DNA of 64,000 bases from Ehretia macrophylla (lineage: Eukaryota; Streptophyta; Magnoliopsida; Boraginales; Ehretiaceae), in NCBI GenBank assembly GCA_037974665.1, contig CM075778.1, positions 14,063,001 to 14,127,000 on the forward strand. Reading direction: 5' to 3'. A program made the position numbers and the translations under genes. Positions 46,572 through 58,825 of the stretch are shown in pieces (the first letter of the stretch is position 1; each line of letters opens with the position of its first letter). Under the pieces are notes generated by a model that searched no databases, was not told where the DNA came from, and saw nothing but the letters and a program-made list of their open reading frames with translations.

Positions 46572-49456
46572 AAACAATTGCGTCCACGTAATTCTTACCT
46601 GGTCGACAAACAACTCTAGATACTGACTCCGAACCTGGTCCTCTCTTTCCCAAGTTGCTTCCTCAAACCCGTGATGATTCCACAGAACCTTTACCAATGG
46701 AATACTCTTCCTGCAAAGTTCCTGAACTTTTCGATCCACAATTCGAATCGGTCTCTCCTCATAAGTTAACTTTTCCTCAATCTGCAAAGGCTCTGGTTCA
46801 AGTACATGTTAAGGATCTGGATGATATTTCCTTAACATTGACACGTGAAAAACATCGTGCAGTCTCGACAAGCTCGGAGGTAAATCTAACCGATAAGCCA
46901 AAGGACCCACCTTTTCGGTGATCTCAAACGGACCCACAAACCTGGGACTAAGTTTCCCACTCTTACTGTGCCGAATCAATCCCTTTCGAGGAGAAATCTT
47001 AAGAAACACCCGATCTCCCAAATCAAACTCAAGATCCCGACGGTGCTTATCCGCATAACTCTTTTGACGACTCTGAGCTGTAAGCATACGCCAGTGAATA
47101 AGGTGAACATTATCCACCATCTTAATCATCTCAGGTAACACAGTCGGATCAACTATTCTCATCTATCCAACCTCTTCCTAATACAATGGGGATCTGCATT
47201 TACGACCGTACAACGCCTCGTAGGGAGTTATACCTATAGTAGATTGATAACTATTATTGTAGGCGAATTCCGCTAAAGGCAAAAACTTCTCTCAATTCTT
47301 CCCAAAGTCTAACACACATGCCCAAAGCATGTCTTCCAAGATCCTGATGGTTCTCTCAGACTGGCCATCAGTTTGTGGATGGTAAGCAGTACTGAAGCTC
47401 AATTTAGTTCCCATGGCCTTTTGTAACTTCTGCCAAAAACGAGATCTAAATCTGGGGTCTCTATCTGACACTATACTCTATGGCACACCATGAAGTCTCA
47501 CACTATTAGTAACATAAAGCTCAGCTAGTTTATCAAGGCTATCCTGTTTGTTCATGGAAATAAAATGTGAAACCTTAGTCAATCGGTCCACAACAACCCA
47601 AACAGAATCACATCCCCTCAGAGATCTCGGAAGATCAGTCACAAGGTCCATTGTTACATGCACCCACTTCCATTGCGGAATTGACAACAGTTGCAGAAGC
47701 CCGGCTGGCCTCTGATGCTCAACTTTAACCCTCTGGCAAGTTAAACACCTGGATACATACCCAGCAATCTCCCTATTCATATTGTTCTACCATAAGTGTT
47801 ATTTCAGATCTCTATACATTTTAGTACTGCCCGGATGAATCGTATATCTTGAATTATGTACCTCGAACAAAATTTCATTCTTCAAAGTCAGATCACCAGG
47901 AACACACACTCTGTCCTTGAATCTGAAGATACCATCTGCATGTAATTTAAACTCTGATTCTCCCCATTTTGCTTTTTCTTGGATTTTCAAGATGTGAGGA
48001 TCAGTCTTCTGAGCCTCCCTGATTTGTGTTAGCAATCCCGACTGAATTTGTAAGCTAGCTAATCGAATCCCTACCACAGTAGCTTCTGGCTTCCATGAAC
48101 AAATTTCCTTCAAAGCCTCCCGATCCTTGATAATTAGACTTGCAATAGTAGCCTTTCGGCTCAAAGCATCTGCAACAACATTTGCCTTACATGGCACGTA
48201 GTTTATAAAGCAATTGTAGCCACTTAATAGCTCTAGCTATCTTCGCTACCTCATATTCAAATCGTTTTGTGAAAATAAATATTTGAGACTCTTGTGGTCA
48301 GTAAAAATTTCAAATATGCTACCTCACAAGTAATGACGCCATTTCTTTAAAGCAAACACAACTGCAGCTAACTCAAGATCATGTGTAGGGTAATTGACTT
48401 CATAAGGTTTCAACTTCCTAGAAGCATAGTCAATCACCTTACCATTCTGCATTAAAACACAGCCCAAACCTTCTTTAGATGCATCACTATAGACAAGAAA
48501 GTTTTATGTACCCTCAAGTAAAGCTAGTATATGAGCTGTAGTTAGTCTCTTATTCAGTTCTTGGAAACTGGATTCACATTTAGCATCCCAGTTGTAAGTA
48601 ACTTTCTTTCGAGTCAACTGGCTTAAAGGTCCAGAAATTTTGGAAAAGTCTTTAACAAACCTCTGATAGTAACCTGCCAACCCTAGAAAGCTCCAAATCT
48701 CTGACACCGTTTCAGGTCTCTTCCAGGACGAAACAACTTCAATCTTAGCTGGGTCTACTGAAATTCCTTGATGTGAAATGATATGGCCAGAAAAGATATT
48801 TGATTCAACCATAATTCGCACTTGCTAAATTTAGCAAAAAGCTTGTTTTCTTGCAAAGTTTGTAGCACAATCTTCAAATGTTGTTCATGTTCAGCCTCAT
48901 TCTTAGAGTATACTAAAATGTCGTCAATAAAGATTATGACAAATTGATCAAGATAAGGTCGAAAAACCCTCTACATTAAGCCCATGAATGTGGCTGGTAC
49001 ATTCGTCAATCCAAACGGTAACACAACAAATTCATAGTGGCCATATCTAGTCCTGAATGCCGTCTTGGGTATATCGTCACTCCGAATCCTGAGTTGATAG
49101 TAACCCTGCCTCAAGTCAAATTTGGAGTAAACACTTGCACCCTGCAACTGGTCAAACAATTCTTCAATCAACGGCAAGGGGTATTTATTCTTAATCGTGA
49201 CTTGATTAAGTCCCCTGTAATCAATACATAATCGAAGCGTGCCGTCTTTCTTTCTTACAAACAACACAGGCGCACCCCACGACAAAGAACAAGGTTGTAT
49301 AAACCCTTTCTCAAGCAAGTTCTGAAGCTGAATTTTCAATTCTTAAAGTTTGGCCGGTGCCATTCTATAAGGACTCCTAGAAATTGGCGCAGTGCCCGGC
49401 ATAAGGTCAATCACAAATTCAATCTCTTTATCCGGTGGTAAACCCGGTAATTCCTA
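46569..49456 (-). pseudogene. pol of Tekay element 2: RT, RNase H, integrase, chromodomain
   Basis: The coding region runs right to left. RT is open at 49339-48971 ([36 protein letters not shown]), ending at a TAG before the catalytic box. The next piece, 48821-48504, carries [17 protein letters not shown] and leads into RNase H. 48197-47799 covers the RNase H-integrase link and HPGSTKMY. 47780-47478 holds CLTCQRVKVEHQRPAG and the first catalytic aspartate region. 47162-46809 is the integrase C-terminus ([13 protein letters not shown]). 46787-46569 is the chromodomain (VKVLWNHHGFEEATWE). Most breaks are single stops in an otherwise continuous frame. Confidence 0.9.
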
Positions 49457-51183
49457 GGGAAATACACCAGGGAAGTCTTTAACAATTGGAACCTCATTCA
49501 AATTCAACTTATCAGTAGGCTGATTGATTAGATAAGCTAGGTAAGCTTCACAACCTTTATTCAACAACTTAGAAGCCTTGATTGATGATAAAAGAGGTAT
49601 TCGGGCAGCCTTGCAGTTCCCAACAATCTCTAGTACTGGTAGGTCAGGAATCTGAAGATAAACAATTTTTGTTCTACAATCCAACTGAGCATAGTACTTC
49701 CCCAACCAGTCCATTCCCAAAATGATCTCAAAGTCACGGAAGGGCAGTATAATTAAATCAGCAGGAAAATTACGGTTCTCAATGCATATATCACAAGATT
49801 TGCAAATAGACTCAGTAACCAATTTCGCACCCAAAGGCGTACTAACTTCAACTTTACGTGGCAGTTTATTAATGCAAACATTCACATATCGTGCACATGC
49901 AGGAGTTATAAACGAATGCGTAGCTTCGGGATCAATCAAAACTTTAACTGGCTGAGTATTGAAAAGAAAGGTACCTTCCACTATTGCTGTAGTATCGAGT
50001 AGTTCCTCTGCATCCAGTGCAAAAACCCTAGCCTGTACCCTTTGTGCTGGACCTATACCTGCAGCCATATTCTGCACACCCTGGCCTCTAGTACGACCCT
50101 GAACATTCTTAAACTTAGGGCAATCTTTCACCCTATGTCATCGCTCCCACAACCAGTGCACTTACCACTCTTTCTCCATCAATTAGCTTCAATGTGCCCC
50201 GATCGATTACAAAAGTTACGCTGTTGATTTTGCCTTACAACAGTGTTTCCTGTAGGTGCGGGGGCTCTGGCAGTGGTAGGAATTGTACCTCCCTGCTGGG
50301 GCCTAGTCGCAGTTGGTCTCCCCTGAATCTGATTCTGAGGCTGATACGGACACTGCTGCGGAACCTGAACAAAAGTCTGATACTGCCTCTGCTGACTCTG
50401 GCTGCTCTGGCCCAAGTACTGTTTCTTACCCGGGTGGCTACTCTCAGCTATCATCTCTGCCTTCCGTTTCTCAAACTTCGAGGCTACTTGGAATGCCTTG
50501 GGAAAAGTAATATAAGTCTGCCTAGTCAAATGCAGCTGTATATCCATTCTCAGCCCACGAACAAACCTACTAATCATCCTCCTAGCTGGGTGCACCAGCT
50601 CAGGCATATATCTTGACAAGCTAACAAACCTAGCCTTATACTGTGCGACAGTCATGTTTCCTTGCTTCAGGGCCACAAATTCATTTTCCCGCCTTTCCCT
50701 AGCTATCTCGGGAATATACTTGTCCCGAAACTCACTCACGAAATCATCCCACAGATGCGGAACATCCTCACAGTCCCACCTCAACCTAACAGTGTTCTAC
50801 CACTGTTTTGCGTCGCCCTCAAACAAAAATGCTGCATAAGCTATCTTTGCTTCGTCAGTGTACCTCAAAGCAGCGTAAATTTTCTCAATACGATTAATCC
50901 ATCTCTCGGCTGCCTCGTCATCCGGCTCTCCGAAGAACTTACCAGGCTCGTGCCTCAGGAATTTCTCCAACTGATTATTCTCAGCCCTATGCCCCTGTCC
51001 ACCAGGATTAGCTTGATTTCCCTGGGGATTATTCCTTTCCTGCCTCTGCTCTTGTAGTACCTGAGTAATCCGGTCAACTGCAGTGGTCATAATAGCCATA
51101 AACTGTTCAGGCGTCGGTTGCTGACCCTGTTCTGCAGCCTCTTCATTTGCCCCTTGACCTTGAGTACTACGACGTGGCGGCAT
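49454..51183 (-). pseudogene. gag and protease of Tekay element 2
   Basis: The ATG at 51183 is intact (MPPRRSTQ). The gag core includes KFFGEPDDEAAERW; a TAG at 50797-50799 replaces the second W of the WW pair. The frame continues 50784-50179 with FRDKYIPEIARERR and LKQGNMTVAQYKA. The zinc knuckle has lost one cysteine to TGA at 50179-50181, and a missing base in the CTGCGSDD region shifts the frame. 50131-49454 holds the protease and [17 protein letters not shown]. The protease active site reads D-P-E where D-S-G is expected, so it would be inactive even without the stops. Confidence 0.9.
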
Positions 51184-51435
51184 AGTAACAACTTACAATA
51201 GCTGGCCACATATAAAAGCAGTTTATAGACAGAAATATAGCACATAAGATTAGATAACACTCAAGTCAATAACAATCAAATATTCTAGCAGACAATTCAC
51301 ATAACACAAGATTGACATGTCAAGCTAATTCACTTAAACACTTTTCCACTTAACAATCATACAATAACACTTTATCATTTTAGACCTTTACCCCACAGAC
51401 CGAGAAACATATCCCGGCTCATGCAAGACTATCAT

Positions 51436-51447
51436 CCTTTGATACCA
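51436..51447 (-). other. PBS of Tekay element 2
   Basis: The minus strand reads TGGTATCAAAGG about eight bases after the 5' LTR end at 51456. Confidence 0.85.
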
Positions 51448-51455
51448 CCTAAAGA

Positions 51456-53754
51456 TGTCACGCCCCGACCAGACCCAGCAAAAGGCCAAGCCCGGACCCG
51501 ACACATGGACGGAGTCTCCTCTGTACCGTGTACGATCCGAAAACCCTGCATTCAACATAATACTCGCGAAATCCACAATAGCATTTGAAACAAGCCAACT
51601 TTCTTTTAAAAACATACATCTTCTCATTAACCAACTTTGCAAACCAAAATGTCATGCATACTACACAAGTACTCGTGCCACTAAACAGTTAAACCATTAG
51701 CATGCAGTTCTTACTAGTCACGAGAGGATATCTTTACAACTTTACAATCTTTCAACTTTTACAACATAAGACCATAGAGGCCTCAAAATAGAAACTACAT
51801 ACAAGGCTACAAGTCTCAAAATGAAGCGTCAACCGAGCAATATACACATCAAGCATGGCCCACACAAAGACTGGCAACCAACCACCAACTAAGCAAAAAA
51901 AGTGCTATCAAGGAAACACCTCCACTTGCTATTCCTCCTGAATTGCCTCAATAGGATCCACTTCAACAACTCCTGTAAAATATAGTATAAAAAGGAATGA
52001 GCAAAAACTATTGCTCAGTGAGGGTTATTGGTCTCAAGGACGGAGGTGAGAGAAGAATGCAATGGAAATAGTCAAGCAAATCATTCAATTATCATATAGT
52101 GATACAAGCAAAGCCAACAATAAATCAAGACAAGCATTAAGGCTATAATCATTCAATCAAAGGATACAATTCACTTTCCACGAGCAACTCTCAATCACGA
52201 ATCCGATGACGACGCGCCGGCCCAACCTCCTTATAACTTCAGTTTGGAATACCCCGGAAGTATCCAATCAATTCTACGACCCAAATCTCCCTGGGAGGCA
52301 ACCCAAGCAAGAAAGGGAATAGGACACGGAGCTAGGGCAACCAACCATGGCAACCCGAGGCTACCCAGAGAGGCCCATCACACCGCCCCTGACTCTATGA
52401 ATGCAATACAATATATAATGCAACAATCGAGCAATCGAGCAATAAAGCCACACGTGGGAGAATAACAAAGTAGGTTACTCTCGTACGCAATAGCAATAGT
52501 TGATAAACATTTCAATCATAATCATCTTTAACAAGTATAACAAGCAATAATATGCATTCTACAGGCAAAACACTATGAAAACCAACAAAATCACAAAACG
52601 ACCCCAACTTTCAAAACGCTACTACTTTCAAACGAGCCACGAGTTTTGGAAACCGACTTCACCATTCCTCCTAGGTCACCATAAGGCACGTCTAAAGGCC
52701 ACGAAACCCTACTTTACCCTAGAATTCCCGCAAAGCCCCGATTTCCCCCTTTGCTAGTTTGAACTATAGCTACCCTAACCAAACACCCAACCAACGCCAT
52801 AACCACACCAAAAGTGCTTCTATGGCCTCCTGAGACTACACCATCACGCAAAATGAGGAAACGCTAAACTCGACCTAAACGACCCCAACTTGTACCAAGG
52901 CATTTTTCTCCGTTTTTCCATTACGCAACCCAAACAAATCATGCATTTAGGCATTCTAACATATCTAGCATCTTTTCATATCAACAGAACACAAAACAAA
53001 GGAACTTTTACGAAACGGGGTTTTACTATTCATAATTTACTATTCAATTCGCATTTTAAATTACAATCGCTATATTTAACCGTGAAAAATGCTAAAAAGC
53101 TACAAATACATGTTCTACAATTGTCAAGGAACATTCTTCAACCATCAAAACGGATAAACTAACAATCTACGCATAAAACCTAAAAATTAAAGTTGATACA
53201 TCAAACATTCAAATGCGCAAATAAACATGCTTCCCTCACCTTAGACGCTCCTAGACGCTAGGAAAACCATGTTGGATGCCTTGGAAACAACCCCATGCTA
53301 GCTATCGCGAAGATTTGAAGATTTGAAAGTTGAAAATGTTTTTTTTTCTTTCCTTGAACGTTTCGGCCTTCTCCTTCTTTTTTTTCCAGCTTTTGTGTTT
53401 TATTTTTGCTATTTAATATGCTTAATAAGATGACAAGCTAAGTCAAACTAGTCAAGGCTTGGTCAAAGGTTATTTAAGTTGGTCAAATAAGTTTATTTTA
53501 GGCATTTTAAGGCTAAAACAACTAATGCAATGATATTTCCAGTCAACAACAACTAAAACACTAAAATTAAAACACTAAATACTAGTTTTCACTATTTTCT
53601 GAGGACTAAAAAACACTCTCTAACTATCGTTCTCGAAATGCAATTCAATTTGCGACAATAAAGGAATAACAATTAAATCTCAAATAATTTAAGAAAGACA
53701 TAATTTTTAGAAAAATAAACAGGAAAATTTCACGTTCCGGTCTCGGGTATTACA
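51456..53754 (-). mobile_element. 5' LTR of Tekay element 2
   Basis: The LTR is 2299 bp, TGTAATACCCGAG (at 53754) to GGGGCGTGACA (at 51456) on the minus strand, with the module at 52253-52403. Confidence 0.93.
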
Positions 53755-55146
53755 GAACTTGTGTGAATAAGTGATTATAAATATAGCTTCTGTTGTTGTG
53801 GGTTTGAGTTAAGTAATGGTTAAGTTGGAATTGATATAGTTAATTGCTAAAGTGCTAAACTTATATGAATACACTAGGGTTATATATTCGAGCTAATTCA
53901 GGAAAGTTGAAGTAAATCGGAGCTATTCTCTTGCGTACTTGGCTTAATTTCAGGTGAGGGAGTCTTCATCCTTATGTGCATAATAGTTTATTTACTTGTA
54001 CATAGATTATGTGCACTTATTGTCTATATATTGTGTGTGAGGGCAACTTACTTTGTTGTCCCTCAATCATGTGTTTATTGATTTATTTTATTGTTATCAT
54101 TTTGAGTGCATAGCATCGTGGTTGCACAACCATTTGGGCATGGTAGTGTCGTGGAAACAGGGTGGCATCGGCTGGCCGGTCTACCTTGGCTACTATGGTT
54201 GCCCAATCCCTCTCTCGCTTGGGATGCCACCCAGGGAGAGTTGGGTCGTAGGATTTCAGGGTACATCCGGAATACACCTATTTTGGAGTTATAAGAGGAT
54301 GCCGGCTTATTGATATCAGTGTCATTATTACAACGGGATTTCAGTTCGTGGCTTGTGGTATCGTGACTGAAGAGCAAGTGAATCGTATATATTTTAATGT
54401 GTGGTAACTTCTTATTTCGATTGTTCCTTAGTTGTTTTAAATGCCTATTGAGTTATCTACTGCATTGCACATCCCCCGTAGACTTTATCCCTCACTGGGC
54501 AATTATGATTGCTCATACCTCACTAAACATGTTTCAGGTGGTACAGTTGGAGGAGTTGCCTTGATTGCTGTGTACTATTGCTTGAGATTGGAGTGTTGCC
54601 TACTAAACTGTGGAAGACTTTATTTGTATTATGTTACATTTTATTTTGTGCCTATAGGCTTGTACATATTTGGAGTTGTTGGAGAATTGTAATAGCTAAG
54701 TTAATGTATGGCTTGAATGGTAGTAGATTGTAATAGTTTATCTTTATTTTCCTGTATGTTGCTTGCTTGTGTGTTAATGAAAGTTAATAGTTGTTTGGCT
54801 TTAGTTTATAAGAAAGTCTAATGGTTAATATAGAGTGGTATAATAAGCGGATTAAAAGAGATAAGGTTTCAAAGATTGTTAAATGCATGCTTGAGTGTAT
54901 TTTCTGTGTCTTGCTTAAGTCTCGGTTGACCTTGAAGCTGGGATATAGTTAAAGCTGGAGTCGTTGGAGTTAGAGTTTAGTTGTGTTGTGGCTTATATTA
55001 TGTATACAGGTTTCCAGAATGTCCACGGTACAGGGGAGACTCTGTCCGTTTTTTTCAAAAATCAAACTCTATGCCCGAGTTTAGAAATTGGGTTAAGAAT
55101 GATGGTTATTAAAGCATCCAGTCTCGTGAGGGATCGGGGCGTTACA

Positions 55147-58100
55147 TGATCTGCTTCTGATATGATAGGAATCGACCCTAGTGTGATCGAGAATCACCTG
55201 AATGCCGACCCAAATCACTATCCGGTAAAGCAGAAGCGCAGACACTTCCATTATGATAAACAGCTAATCATAGCAGAAGAGGTCGATAAGTTGATGGACG
55301 TCGGCCACATAAGGGAAATCCAGTACCTAACCTGGTTATCTAACGTGGTGCTAGTGGCTAAGTCCTTAGGCAAATGGAGATTTTGCATTGACTTTACCGA
55401 CCTAAATAAGGCTTGCACCAAGGATTGCTTACCCTTACCTCAAATTGATTAGATGGTAGATGCCACCTCCGATTTTGAGTTGATCTCCTTCATGGATGCC
55501 GTCAAGGGCTATAATTAGATCAAGATGGCCCTCGGGGATAAAGAGAAAACCACCTTCACTACCAATAAAGGTCTCTAATATCATGAGGTCATACCCTTTG
55601 GCCTCAAGAATGCTGGAGCTAACTACACTCAGATGGTGAATAAAGCATTCAAGAATTAGATTGGCCAGAATATGGAGATTTATGTGGATGACATGTTGGT
55701 CAAAAGCAGGAGGGCAGAAGACCATGTAATCGACCAAGCTGAAGCCTTTGCCGTAATGGAGCACTTTGGGATAAAGTTAAACCCAGAAAAGTTGCGCATT
55801 CGGCATCAAGGCGGGAAAGTTTTTGGAGTTCATGGTCACAGCCCGATGAATAGAGGCCAACCCAGAAAAGGTTTAGGCAATACTAGACTTGGCACTGCCG
55901 ACCTGCGTGAAAGATGTCTAGGTGCTTGCAGGCAAGGTTGCAGCACTGAGCAGATTCATGTCTAGGTCAGCCGATAAGTATGCTCCTCTATTCAAGATAT
56001 TGAGAAATTCGAAGAATTTTGAATGGACTAAGGAATGTCAGAATGCCTTCCAAGAGCTGGAAAGATATCTAGCTTTGCCACCCCTGCTATCCCGACCTGA
56101 GGTAGGGGATGAGCTAATATTATACTTGGCATGCTCGGGCACAACAGTAGCGGTGACCCTAGTCCGAGAAGAAGGGAAAGAGCAGAAATCGGTTTACTAT
56201 GTTAGCAAAACCCTGCAAGGGGCGGAGGTGGGGTGCTTATCCTTGGAAAAACTTACCCTCACGCTCGTCACGACAGCAAGAAAGCTAACGAACTTTGATG
56301 CCCACCCCATCAAGGTTATGACTGATACCCCACTTAAGTCCATCATGCACAAGTTGAAAGCGTCGGGTAGGCTATTAAAATGGACAATTTAGTTAAGTCA
56401 ATTTGACATCACTTACCAACCCAGAACAGCTATTAAAGCCTAAGCCATTGCAGACTTTGTGGTGGAATGTACTGGCCGAGCTGAGTATAACACGGAGGTT
56501 ATGTGGAAGGTCTATGTGGATGAAGCCTCAGGGAAGTCTGGGAGTAGAGTCGGGGGTGGTCATCTCCGACCCAACCGGACATGAACACCAATACTCCATC
56601 AAGTTTGCCTTTCCAGCGTCCAATAATGAGGCTGAGTATGAGGCAGTGATCGCGGGATTAAAAATTGCGGCTCAACTCGGGGCATAGGTAGTTGACTTGA
56701 ACACCGATTCTCAATTGGTTGTCAGTCTGGTATGGAGAATTCAAAGCCAAAGATAATGCTATGGTGGTCTACCTCAACAGAGTTAGGGATTTGACCTCAA
56801 GGCTCAAGAGGTTTGCAATACAGCAAATTGCAAGGGATGAGAATACAAAGGTTGATTCCCTGTCTAAGTTGGCCTTAGGTGAAAGCTGACCTGCACTAGT
56901 CCATGTAGAGGTAGTCTCCGATCCTAGTATTCAGTTGGGAAGACAAGCTATAGCCAAGCTCAATTGAAGCCTAGATTGGACCAAACCAATCATGGACTAT
57001 TTAGAGAGGGGTATGATCCCGGAGAATGAGAAGACAACTTGAAAACTCATGAAACATGCCTCAAGATTTGTCATAATAGCTGGACAACTCTACAAAAAAG
57101 CATACACCTGGCCTCTTTTAAAATGTGTTGGACTCGAGAAGGGAAACTATGTACTTAGAGAGATTCATGAAGGGATATGTAGGAACCACTTGGGTGGCAA
57201 AGCTCTGGCTCGGAAAACGTTAAGGCAAGGTTATATCTGGCCAACCTTGGACAAGATGGCAAGGAGTATGTGAAGAAGTGTGATACCTGCCAAAGATTTG
57301 CCAATATATAAAGAAAGCTAGCGGTAGACCTAACTGTGATGGTAATCCCGTGGCCATTCTATCAATGGGGTCTAGACATCATCAGCCCATTGTCAGCCAG
57401 TATTGACCAAAAGAAGCATGCCCTTGTGGCTGTGGACTACTTCACCAAATAGCCCGAGGCCGAGGGTGTCGCTAGAATAACAGAAAATGCAGCTTAGGAT
57501 TTCATATGGAAGAGCATCATTTTCCGATTTAGGGTACCAAAGGTCATCGTTACCGACCACGGCAAGCAATTTGACAATGTATACTTTCGAGGCAAATGTG
57601 CTGAGATTGGGATCGACCTCAGATTCTCATCTATTGCTCACCCTTCAAGTAATGGCCAAGTCGAAAGGACTAACCAAATCATTTTGTAGGGACTGAAAAC
57701 CAAGCTGGAGGAAGTGGAAGGCCAGTGGGCATCAATTCTCCCCAAAGTACTGTAGGCCCAGCGAACCACCACCAGCTCGGCAATGGGAGAATCGCCCTTC
57801 GAGTTGACCTTCGGCACTCAAGCAGTGCTGCCAGTGGAGATCGGGTCTCCTACTAGTAGAACCCTCTACCATGATCCAGGAATAAACAGAACTCTAATCC
57901 GTGAGAAGCTCAAGCTTGTTGCAGAGCTCCGGGCTAAAGCTCAAATCAGGATGTTGGCTAGCAAAGCTGCCATGCAAAGAGCTTTTGCCAAGCAAGTCAA
58001 GCCTAAGACTATTAAGGTTGGTGACCTCGTCCTTAGAAAGACTATCTTTTTGCCGTGTTCGGGTAATAACCTCTCTCCAAATTGGGAGGGACCATACGAA

Positions 58101-58204
58101 GTCGTGAGAAAATCCCAACCGGGGACCTTCTAACTCCACGACAAGTACGGGAAATAGCTGAAGAATGCATGGCACGAGAACACCTGAAACGGTATTTTGT
58201 CTAA
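55147..58204 (+). pseudogene. pol of the Tat element: RT, two RNase H domains, integrase
   Basis: RT starts at once (MIGIDPSVIENHLN) and includes KWRFCIDFTDLNKAC and the catalytic YVDD at 55681-55692. A frameshift near 55810 follows. The first RNase H, with poorly preserved catalytic residues, lies about 56090-56400. A second RNase H follows at about 56505-56740 (WKVYVDEASGKSG, NNEAEYEAVIAGLK, NTDSQLVV); such an added domain is characteristic of Tat elements. Integrase: zinc site about 57155-57300 (NHLGGKALARK), then catalytic Asp in GLDIISPL (57370), Asp in VTDHGKQFDN (57555) and Glu in NGQVERTNQ (57660). The stop ending HLKRYFV is at 58202-58204. There is no chromodomain. At least eight stops and several shifts are present. 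Confidence 0.88.
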
Positions 58205-58312
58205 GGCCCCAGAGCCAAAATATTTTGTAAGCCAAATCTTTTGTAAAGCCCCTGAGCCAAATCTTTTGTAAGGCCCCCGAGCCGAAATCTTTTGTAAGGG
58301 CCTCGAGCCCAA
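58205..58312 (+). repeat. Tandem 25-26 bp repeat behind Tat pol
   Basis: About four units, each with GAGCC(A/G)AAATCTTTTGTAAG and a C/G-rich spacer, start immediately after the pol stop codon. Confidence 0.8.
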
Positions 58313-58530
58313 GTACACCATGTACGTAATTCCAATACAGTTTATTTCATATGCTAGTACGAGGCCCGACCTGGGCCCAAGCGTCTCAAATAAGCTCCTA
58401 CAAAGTCTAACTAACGCTAGTGGCTACACTTAATTACAAACTAAGGGAAATCAGCTCAGACCAGAGTCCAGCTCGATTCTAATCAATAATAATTTGATTC
58501 ACTTCACTAGTTCAGATTAAAAGTCCAACT

Positions 58531-58825
58531 CAGTACTATCCGGCTTTGGGTCGATGTGTTAGTTCATGTCTAAACTCGAACTCAACACTAGTCAACAATA
58601 GTTTGACCAATTTTAAATCGGACTGACAAGTCTAAGTCGGCAACAATTATATAGTTGTCCAAATCGACCAGCTCAGATTAAGTTGTTTAATTATCAATTA
58701 CATCTAGCTCGGTTCTTTATACAGAAAATTTGTTACTAAGTTTGAAAGGTCCATTATGTTGGTCCAGTACTATCCCGCTTTGGGTCGGTGCGTTAGTTTA
58801 GGTCTAAACTCGAACTCAACACTAG
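58531..58825 (+). repeat. 61-bp direct repeat pair
   Basis: Copies at 58531-58591 and 58765-58825 share CAGTACTATCC, CTTTGGGTCG and CTAAACTCGAACTCAACACTA with few differences. Confidence 0.85.

Larger units (their letters stand above)
44259..53754 (-). mobile_element. Tekay/Del chromovirus 2, complete but decayed
   Basis: It has two LTRs of exactly 2299 bp (44259-46557 and 51456-53754), a PBS at 51436-51447, coding region 51183-46569, a PPT at 46558-46571 and the target duplication GAACT. Order and motifs match Tekay element 1 on the opposite strand, with a chromodomain at the end. The LTRs are still very similar, but the coding region has more than ten stops, much more damage than element 1. 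Confidence 0.95.
42346..55146 (+). mobile_element. Tekay-like solo LTR (about 3.3 kb), itself interrupted
   Basis: It starts TGTGACGCCCGAG and ends CGGGGCGTTACA. It carries the module at 54120-54290, followed by TATCCCTCACTGGGCAA (54486-54502). Removing the inserted Tekay element 2 leaves about 3300 bp. No priming sites or genes of its own were found. Its orientation is opposite to the related solo LTR at 33669-41231. Confidence 0.8.
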
